NCBI RefSeq assembly: GCF_002795405.1
Contig: NZ_PHGZ01000004.1
Span: 124,001 to 188,000, forward strand
From: Caviibacterium pharyngocola
GTDB lineage: Bacteria; Pseudomonadota; Gammaproteobacteria; Enterobacterales; Pasteurellaceae
DNA: 64,000 nt
Direction of reading: 5' to 3'
The translations under genes were made by a program, and so were the position numbers. The notes beneath the pieces were generated by a model, which saw only the letters and a program-made list of their open reading frames with translations, made no database searches and was not told the DNA's origin. The first letter of the stretch is position 1, and every line of letters begins with the position of its first letter. Positions 57,303 to 64,000 of this stretch are shown piece after piece.

Positions 57303-58166
57303 ATGATTTACAGTATGACCGCGTTCGCACGCATTGAAATCAAAAAAGACTGGGGTGATGCCGTTTGGGAAATTCGCTCGGTTAATCAACGTTATTTAGA
57401 AAACTTTTTCCGTTTACCCGAACAATTTCGCGGCTTGGAAAATCCGTTACGCGAAAAATTACGTCAAAATCTCACGCGCGGCAAAATCGAATGCAGCTTG
57501 CGCATTGAAAATAAAAAACAAAATGCCTCAGCGTTGAATCTGAATCAAGAATTAGCGCAACAAGTGATTCGTTCCTTACAATGGATCAAACAACAAGCCG
57601 GCGAAGGCGAAATCAATCCGAGCGACGTATTGCGCTATCCGGGTGTGGTGGAAACGCCGGAACAAGATTTGGATTTGATCGGTCAAGATTTGCTCGCCGC
57701 CTTTGATGAATTATTGCAGGATTTCATCGCAATGCGCGCGCGCGAAGGGGAAAAATTGCAGGATTTATTGCAACAACGTTTAGCTTCGATTTCCGCCGAG
57801 GCGGAAAAAGTGCGGTCAAAAATGCCGGAGATTTTGCAATGGCAGCGCGAACGTTTGCAACAACGTTTCGACGAAATCCAAGTGCAAGCGGATCCACAAC
57901 GTTTGGAACAAGAAATTGTGCTGCTCGCCCAACGTATTGACGTGGCGGAAGAATTGGATCGCCTGCAACTGCACGTGAAAGAAACGCAATCCATTTTGAA
58001 AAAAGGCGGCGCTGTCGGGCGCAAATTGGATTTTATGATGCAAGAACTCAATCGTGAAAGTAACACCTTGGCGTCAAAATCCATTAACGCCGACATTACC
58101 GCTTCCGCCGTGGAACTCAAAGTGTTAATCGAACAAATGCGCGAACAAATTCAAAATCTGGAATAA
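57303..58166 (+). CDS. yicC: YicC family endoribonuclease
   Basis: A 287-residue protein with the N-terminal YicC domain (MIYSMTAFARIEIKKDWGDAVWEIRSVNQRYLE) and the C-terminal DUF1732 domain (RLEQEIVLLAQRIDVAEELDRLQLHVKE and GRKLDFMMQELNRESNTLASKS). YicC proteins are endoribonucleases; E. coli YicC is linked to decay of the small RNA RyhB. It forms a pair with ygfZ, 13 bases downstream. Confidence 0.94.
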   Translation: MIYSMTAFARIEIKKDWGDAVWEIRSVNQRYLENFFRLPEQFRGLENPLREKLRQNLTRGKIECSLRIENKKQNASALNLNQELAQQVIRSLQWIKQQAGEGEINPSDVLRYPGVVETPEQDLDLIGQDLLAAFDELLQDFIAMRAREGEKLQDLLQQRLASISAEAEKVRSKMPEILQWQRERLQQRFDEIQVQADPQRLEQEIVLLAQRIDVAEELDRLQLHVKETQSILKKGGAVGRKLDFMMQELNRESNTLASKSINADITASAVELKVLIEQMREQIQNLE

Positions 58167-58179
58167 GGAACGCCGAAGG

Positions 58180-59022
58180 ATGAAAATCAACTTAACTCAA
58201 TATCGCTTGATTCGCGCCCAAGGCGAAGATGCGGAAAAATTTTTACAGGGACAACTCACCGCCGATGTCATCGAATTAGCCGTCGGCGAATCTACGCTAA
58301 CGGCGCATTGCGATCCGAAAGGCAAAATGAGTTCGATTTTTCGCCTGTTTCGTGTGACGGAATCCGAGTTTTACCTGATTATTCGCCAAGAATTATTGAC
58401 AAGCGCCTTAGATCAACTGAAAAAATATGCGGTTTTTTCAAAAGTTACCTTTGAGTTCGTTGATTGCGAACTCGTTGGCGTGCTCGACGAAGAATGCCAG
58501 ATTTCCGCCGAATTTAGCCTAACTATCGCCGAAAATCGCCGAATTTTAATTAATCCGAATGAAAAAATTCAAGCGGATGCGCAGGCGGAAAGCTGGGATC
58601 TCGCCGATATACAACAAGGTTATCCGATTCTTGGCGCCAAAGCGCAGAATGAATTTATTCCGCAAGCGTTAAATTTGCAATGTATTGAGCGAGCGATTTC
58701 TTTTAGCAAGGGCTGTTATATCGGACAAGAAACCGTAGCGCGCGCGAAATATCGTGGTGCCAATAAACGAGCAATGCAAACTTTTTACCTAAAAAGCACC
58801 GCACTTTCCGAAACGGTATTACCTGAAATCGGCGGAGAATTGGAAATGCAGTTAGAAAGCGGTTGGCGTCGCACCGGTACGATTTTAAGTGCGGTCAATT
58901 TTGCCGGAGTTTTATGGTTGCAAGCAATCGTGTCCAATCAAACGGACGCCGAAACGCTTTATCGCCTGCCGGAAGGTGAAATTTTAACCCTTTATCCGCT
59001 GCCTTATTCGCTTGCGGAATAA
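58180..59022 (+). CDS. ygfZ: Folate-binding protein YgfZ (Fe-S cluster maintenance)
   Basis: A 280-residue tetrahydrofolate-binding protein related to the glycine-cleavage T protein. The diagnostic motif KGCYIGQETVARAKYRG is present around residues 180-200, with AHCDPKGKMSSIFRLF earlier. It supports Fe-S enzymes such as MiaB under oxidative stress. It is followed by a bidirectional terminator. Confidence 0.93.
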   Translation: MKINLTQYRLIRAQGEDAEKFLQGQLTADVIELAVGESTLTAHCDPKGKMSSIFRLFRVTESEFYLIIRQELLTSALDQLKKYAVFSKVTFEFVDCELVGVLDEECQISAEFSLTIAENRRILINPNEKIQADAQAESWDLADIQQGYPILGAKAQNEFIPQALNLQCIERAISFSKGCYIGQETVARAKYRGANKRAMQTFYLKSTALSETVLPEIGGELEMQLESGWRRTGTILSAVNFAGVLWLQAIVSNQTDAETLYRLPEGEILTLYPLPYSLAE

Positions 59023-59040
59023 TTTGTTCCGCTTAAAGAA

Positions 59041-59062
59041 AAACGGGTTTACGCCCGTTTAT
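59041..59062. terminator. Bidirectional terminator between ygfZ and the DMT gene
   Basis: AAACGGG-TTTA-CGCCCGTTT followed by ATTTTTATC on the plus strand; the mirror reading also gives a T-rich tail. Confidence 0.8.
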
Positions 59063-59064
59063 TT

Positions 59065-59955
59065 TTATCTTTTACGGCGGCTGACTTTCGCTAACCCGCT
59101 TATTGCCAACACGATTAATGCCGCGCCGCTCCAAAAGGAATAAGACAACGATACGCCCCAAACCAATCGGTCGCAAATACCGGAAAAAATCACGCCGACG
59201 AACATAAAAGGTGTGATCACTTCCGCGCTGGCGTATTTAAAGGATTTGGTCATAAAAATTTGGAAAATTAAACCGAAAACGCCAACCGATAGTAACATTA
59301 CCACTTCGTGATAAGAAGGCATTACCCAACCGGGAAAGAAGAATACGCCGATCATCAGCGCACCAATTAAATGGAAATAAAACACGATATTTTGCGGCGA
59401 ATAGGTTTTATTTAATTCTTGCACGCTGCAATAGGCGATCGCTGCCAAAATCGCGCCGCCCAAACCGAGTAACGCATAAACCAAGCCGATTTGCTGCTGC
59501 GAATTAGTGTATAAAATCACGCAAACACCAAGAAACCCCAGAAAAATACAACAGAGTTGTTTGATTGAGGTTTTGATCCCAAAACAAAGATAAACGATCA
59601 CCGGCACAAATAATGCCGAAGTGTTCATCAGCAATACGGAAATCGACACGGGCAAATGTTTAATGCTGTAAAACAGCGATAGCATACTGGCGATACCGGC
59701 AAGATTGCGCAGAATAAAAAAATGCAGTTTTGCGCGGTTCACGCGAAAATCCCGCCTTTTATAGAGCAAAGGGAATAAGAATAGCGTGCCGAGTACGAAA
59801 CGGGAAAATAAAATTTCATCGGCGGGTAAATTTGCCGAGGCGATTTTCACAAAAACGCCCATTACGGCAATACTCAAATAGGCGATAAGCATATAGCTTA
59901 TCGCTTTACGATAATTCGGTCGGGTAAAATCGGTTGTCATTGATTTTTTGCTCAT
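59065..59955 (-). CDS. EamA/DMT-superfamily transporter
   Basis: A 296-residue protein with ten predicted helices in two EamA repeats (about 20-140 and 155-290), including LPADEILFSRFVLGTLFLFPLLY and YASAEVITPFMFVGVIFSGICDRLVW. It is a drug/metabolite transporter of unknown substrate. It is monocistronic, downstream of the autotransporter locus. It is a different member from the DMT gene at 34,029, with little shared sequence. Confidence 0.83.
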   Translation of the reverse strand: MSKKSMTTDFTRPNYRKAISYMLIAYLSIAVMGVFVKIASANLPADEILFSRFVLGTLFLFPLLYKRRDFRVNRAKLHFFILRNLAGIASMLSLFYSIKHLPVSISVLLMNTSALFVPVIVYLCFGIKTSIKQLCCIFLGFLGVCVILYTNSQQQIGLVYALLGLGGAILAAIAYCSVQELNKTYSPQNIVFYFHLIGALMIGVFFFPGWVMPSYHEVVMLLSVGVFGLIFQIFMTKSFKYASAEVITPFMFVGVIFSGICDRLVWGVSLSYSFWSGAALIVLAISGLAKVSRRKR

Positions 59956-60094
59956 TCGTCAAACCAAGCAAAGTGCGGTTAAAATTGCGCGCGTTTTTGT
60001 ATTCGCGCAAATTTGGGAGAAGGTTATTTTCGCATAATGGCGCAGACTTTCCAGTGTAACGGGCAAAAATAATTGGGGAATGAAAATAATCCAT

Positions 60095-60125
60095 AAAAAA
60101 ATGCGACCCGTTTGGATCGCATTTT
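60095..60125 (-). terminator. Terminator of the trimeric autotransporter
   Basis: Minus strand AATGCGATCC-AAAC-GGGTCGCATT followed by TTTT, 17 bases after the stop codon. Confidence 0.8.
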
Positions 60126-60141
60126 TCGAATTAGCTGCGGA

Positions 60142-62560
60142 TTACCATTGATAACCGACGCCCACACCACCGGAGTAATGGCCTTCGCTGTTTGCCGTAC
60201 CGGTAAGTTTTAAGATCACTTTACCGCTGTCGCTTGCACGAGAATAGCCGACCGCAATCGCAGAGGCACCGGAATAACCGCCCGCCGATGCTGCTACCAT
60301 TGATTTACCCGGAATATACACTTGTGGTAAGGAAGCCGCTGCCGCCGAGCTTGCGCCGATGCCGCGGACACGTCCGTCAAGTTTATCCACTTTGCGTTCA
60401 ACGGATTTAAGCTGACCGTAGTTCACTGCGTCAGTAGTATTCGTACCCGGTGCAACATTGGTAATCTTCGTTGTGGAATAACCGTCTTTGCCGGTTACAC
60501 GCACATTGCCGTTGTCGTCCGAACCGATTTTCGCCGAGTTAGTACCGTTTGATAACGTGATGTTAGTAAATGTCGGTGTCGCGCTGGTCGCAATAGAAAT
60601 CGTTTTACCGCTTTGGGTAATTTCGATGTTTTTACCCGCGTCAACCGTAAAGGTATCGCCCATCGCCACTTTTTCTAAACTTGAACCGTTCACTTTACCT
60701 TCGGAAGCCGTCGCTGTAACATTCCAACCTTTCGCCACTTCGTTAGTTACGTTAGTGATATTTTGCGTCACTTCTTTTAATTGGCTGACATTTACCGCAT
60801 CCGTCGCGTTTGTGCCGTTCGCCACGTTGGTGATAACGGTATTTCCTGCGTCAATGCCGGTAGTCGCATTAATTGTCACATTACCGACTTTTAAAGTTTC
60901 GTTAACCGTGACGTTGGTGAAAGTCGGTTTGGTTGAGAAACTGATCTCGATCGTGCCGTCTTTCGTGACGTTGGTTTTTAAATTTTCGGTTGAAGTATCG
61001 GTCGCATTGCCTGAAACGATCGAAATCGTGCTACCTAATTTTTGTACGCTAGACCCTTCGTCCGCTTTAAAGGTTAACGGTTGATTTACCGCATCGCTTA
61101 AGCCTTTTAACGCATCACCGATGCTTGTGTAATTTGTTGTCGTATTATCGTTCGGATTGGTTGTGGTTAAATTGTAAGTCACATTAAAAGTGCCGTTCGG
61201 GTTTAATACGGTTGTGCCGCCCAATGCCGTAACAGTCGAATTAGCGACATTACTTAGTACGCCGTTAGTTGCATATAATTGCGAACCGTTGATAGCATCG
61301 GTTGACGTCGCGGAAATATTACCCGGCGCCACATTAATGATTTGGCGTTCTTTGCCGCTTGCACCGACGGACACGATACCCGTAGCCGTACCTTTAAAGC
61401 CGCTATAAGTTAACAAGCCGACGGTGGCGGTGTTCACTTGATTAAACGCACCGTTTGTCGTCGTTGTCGAATTTTCCGAGCTGCCGTCGCCTAAAATGAC
61501 GTTATTCGCCGCCGTTGCGCTTACGTTATTCCCGAATACAAGGGTGTTATTCGCGCTGCTCGCAATACGATTGCTCACGCCGATTGCCGCACTGTAGTTC
61601 CCGTTTACTCCGCTATTATTCCCAAGCGATAGCGGCATAACCGAGCGTTGAAGCCCAAGAACCGATGGCGATAGATTTTTCACCCGAATAATAACTTTCC
61701 GTCGTACTGCTTGCTACACCACTTTTTGCAGACATACCGATTGCAATACCTTCTTTACCGTAAGTGGTTGTCGCACGCCCGATTGCGGTGGCGCTTTCAT
61801 TACGCGCAGCGGCGGAGTTACCGATTGCTACCGCAGAATGGAAAGTCGCACGAGTAAACGAGCCGATAGCAACCGTTGATGATTGTGATGAAATGGATTG
61901 CCCACCGATCGCAACGGCTTGTGGGCCGGTCGCACTACTTGACGCCCCCAGCGCAACCGTCCATTGTTGCGTTGCACGAGAATTAATCCCTAAGGCGGTA
62001 GAACGGTCGCCGCTTGCAGTCGAATTTGTACCGAACGCGGAAGCAAATTGGGCAGCGGAGGCATTCGCACCGGAACCTACGGCAAGAGAAGCTTCTCTCG
62101 CACTCGCATTATCACCGATGGCAATCGCCGCACCGGTTGCAGTCGAGCCGTCAATTTGGATGCCTTTCGCCAAGGCATTTAAGCCGATCGCAATCGAGCT
62201 GTACGCGTTATTGCCCGGCGCTTGGGTGGTGGCATTATAACCGAGCGCAACAGCGCCTTGTTCAGCCGTATCAATATAAACTTTATTGCCGTTTGCGCTG
62301 GTGATCGTCGTCTCTAAAGTCGTACCGCCGGATTGTGTGCTACCTGAAATTTCTTGAGTCGTCGCCGCAGTCGATGTCGCCGCCAATGCGGACGACCCTA
62401 ACAACGCGCCCAAGCCTGCAGTAACCACAAGGGTTAATGCGTTCGGAGCAATGCGTTTATCCGTTGAAGACGCGGATTTTCCTTTGTTACGGCTAAGTTC
62501 GGAAGTAACAACGAATTGTTGTGACGCGACATCCCAGATAACTTTAAAGATTTTATTCAT
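60142..62560 (-). pseudogene. Trimeric autotransporter adhesin, interrupted by a frameshift
   Basis: A YadA-type adhesin of about 800 residues in two frames. The N-terminal part (62560-61616) begins with the extended signal region MNKIFKVIWDVASQQFVVTSE, then left-handed roll head repeats (AIAIGDNAS, SLAVGSGANAS, TALGINSRA, TVALGASSSA). The C-terminal part (frame ending 60,142) has more head repeats, neck and stalk ([47 protein letters not shown]) and a YadA membrane anchor ending GGVGVGYQW. The frames join near 61,620-61,630, where one extra base would restore ...AAIALGNNSG. It may be inactive in this strain, or the site may be a sequencing error. Confidence 0.85.
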
Positions 62561-62818
62561 AATAAAAAAATTTCCTATGGTATAGATAAAACTGAATTGT
62601 TTCAGCAACCTTTTCTTCTCGCCGGTTGCTAAGCGATAACTAAAACACTGAAATTATAAATCACGCGAAATATGATGATTTCCTATTCAAATCGAGTACG
62701 AATTATACACTCTGATACGAATAATTACGTATTGTTATACAAAATTCTGTAAATCTATGTAAATTTTATGTAAGAAAGGCGTTAGGGCGTTAATAACGCC
62801 CTTATTGTTGCTGAAAGG
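62561..62818. other. AT-rich intergenic region upstream of the adhesin
   Basis: No gene. It holds a possible -10 box for the adhesin (TATAAT on the minus strand at 62707-62702) and an inverted repeat GGGCGTT...AACGCCC (62785-62802) that may end murJ transcription, though its T-tract is weak. Confidence 0.4.
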
Positions 62819-64000
62819 CTATTTTGCTAATAAATGACCTTTGCGAATACCTAGCAAGACTAACATTGCGGCATAAATCAAGGCGGCGATGCAAATTAAC
62901 CACACCAGCCAATGTAAACGCTCCAAAAATTGCATTTCGTTCCAAACGGATAGCGCAGGATTGTAATACCACACAGTTGCGCCCATTACGGCGGCAGCAA
63001 GAAAAACTTTGCCAAAAAACACCGCACTTTGTTTGCTGAAATGATAAATATCCGCTTTCGCCAAACCGCGATAAAGTAAATAGGCGTTTAAGCTGGCGGA
63101 CATCGCCGATGCCATTGCCAAGCCCACATAGCTGAACGGAATCGCCAGTAAGTTAAAGCCCATATTGCTGACCATTGCGATGATACCGATTTTCACCGGT
63201 GTTTTGGTGTCTTGGCGGGCGTAATAGCCGTTGGCGAGAATTTTAATCAGCATAAAGCTGAGCAATCCGGCATTAAATGCCCACAAGGAATAAGAAGCGG
63301 CTTGCACGTCGCTGAATAAAAATTGCCCGCGCATAAACAGCACCAATAACATCGGTTGCGCTAAAACCGCGATGCCGATCATTGCCGGCACGCCGAGCAA
63401 TAAGATCATCCGCACGCCCCAATCCATTGTGTTGCGAAAATCCACCGCACTTTTTTCCGCATTATCGCTGCGATTGACGTGATGACGAGCGAGGGTCGGC
63501 AAAATCACGGTGGAAATCGCGATACCAAACAAACCAAGCGGAAATTCTAGCAAGCGGTCGGAATAATACAGCCAGCTGATCGAGCCGGTCATTAAAAAAC
63601 TGGCGATAAAGGTGTCTAATAATAGATTAATTTGGCTGACGGACACGCCAAATAGCGCGGGAATCATCAACGTGCGAATTTTTTTAACGCCTTCGTCGTT
63701 CCACGCCCATTTCGGTTTAAATAGCAATCCGGCTTTTTTTAAGAACGGAATCTGAAATAAAAATTGCAATAATCCGCCGATGAAAATCCCAATAGCGAGG
63801 GCTAAATCCGGACTGCTGACGTACGGTGCGAGAAAAAGTGCGGTGCAAATCATCGCAATATTTAACAATACCGGCGAAAAGGACATTACGCCGAATTTGC
63901 CGAGGGTGTTTAAAATCGCGCCGGATAAGGCGACAAAGGTGATAAACCACAAATAGGGAAAAGTGATTTTTAATAATAATGACGCTTGTTCGAATTTGGC
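62819..64000 (-). CDS. murJ: Lipid II flippase MurJ, C-terminal part (cut by window edge)
   Basis: MATE/MOP-superfamily flippase that moves lipid II to the periplasmic face for peptidoglycan synthesis. The frame runs without a stop to the last base; 16 codons beyond the first visible Met spell ...LLLKITFPYLWFITFVALSGAI, which is conserved MurJ sequence, so the start lies outside the window. About 393 of the usual 510-520 residues are present, with about ten of fourteen helices. Motifs: GLLFKPKWAWNDEGVKKI, SWLYYSDRLLEFPLGLFGIAISTVILPTL, and ARQDTKTPVKIGI. Confidence 0.95.
   Translation of the reverse strand, partial: AKFEQASLLLKITFPYLWFITFVALSGAILNTLGKFGVMSFSPVLLNIAMICTALFLAPYVSSPDLALAIGIFIGGLLQFLFQIPFLKKAGLLFKPKWAWNDEGVKKIRTLMIPALFGVSVSQINLLLDTFIASFLMTGSISWLYYSDRLLEFPLGLFGIAISTVILPTLARHHVNRSDNAEKSAVDFRNTMDWGVRMILLLGVPAMIGIAVLAQPMLLVLFMRGQFLFSDVQAASYSLWAFNAGLLSFMLIKILANGYYARQDTKTPVKIGIIAMVSNMGFNLLAIPFSYVGLAMASAMSASLNAYLLYRGLAKADIYHFSKQSAVFFGKVFLAAAVMGATVWYYNPALSVWNEMQFLERLHWLVWLICIAALIYAAMLVLLGIRKGHLLAK

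Noticed and set aside
60488-61408. Long plus-strand open frames across the adhesin locus
   Set aside because: They are antisense shadows caused by the repetitive Thr/Asn/Ala codons of the autotransporter; no ribosome-binding sites.

Overview
The window is a gene-dense bacterial chromosome segment from a member of the Pasteurellaceae. The clearest sign is the very frequent 9-mer AAGTGCGGT and its complement, the Haemophilus-type DNA uptake signal (about 60 copies counted by eye), often placed as inverted pairs in terminators. Gene content and order (rnpA-rpmH-dnaA-dnaN-recF, mltG-tmk-holB-tatD, ribF-ileS-lspA-ispH, cpxRA, yejKLM) fit this family. The uptake-signal type points to the Haemophilus/Aggregatibacter/Pasteurella/Basfia side rather than the Actinobacillus pleuropneumoniae side; I cannot name the species. 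No rRNA, tRNA, CRISPR array, prophage or intact IS was seen.

Layout. 1-5,043: end of trpS, two small uncharacterised genes, eno and pyrG. 5,196-10,442: acrR-acrA-acrB efflux operon with a TetR-type operator and a repeat element next to its terminator. 10.5-14.2 kb: ftsN, priA, rpmE. 14.3-17.3 kb: LPS-type glycosyltransferases (one a remnant, one carrying a 7-bp tandem repeat) and yqgA. 17.4-28.9 kb, all on the minus strand: paeA, a DUF1523 gene, tatD-holB-tmk-mltG, rpiA-serA behind a PurR-like operator, hemW-rdgB, comEA, ispH-lspA. 29-34 kb: ileS, a zeta-toxin-like kinase with a small partner gene, and ribF. 34-39.6 kb: a DMT transporter, mntP, mnmE, yidC-yidD-rnpA-rpmH. 40-45.8 kb: dnaA-dnaN-recF, a preQ1-I riboswitch with a queuosine-precursor transporter, and an MFS symporter. 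46-52 kb: cpxRA, bamE, yejK, yejL-yejM. 52-56.6 kb: an amidohydrolase, dusC, djlA, rph-pyrE. 56.7-64 kb: an EexN-like lipoprotein, yicC, ygfZ, a DMT transporter, a frameshifted trimeric autotransporter and the C-terminal part of murJ.

Most genes are housekeeping. The unusual content lies between genes. A family of short elements (best copies near 57.0-57.2 kb and 5.2-5.4 kb) has inverted ends resembling CAGACTGATGACAAA, carries paired REP-like palindromes, and sits exactly between two near-identical copies of the upstream gene's terminator hairpin. This looks like a mobile repeat that targets and duplicates intrinsic terminators. Other points are possible phase-variation tracts (T10 in a lipoprotein promoter spacer; a heptamer repeat inside a glycosyltransferase), arrays of stem-loops, and a toxin-like module inserted into the ribF-ileS operon.
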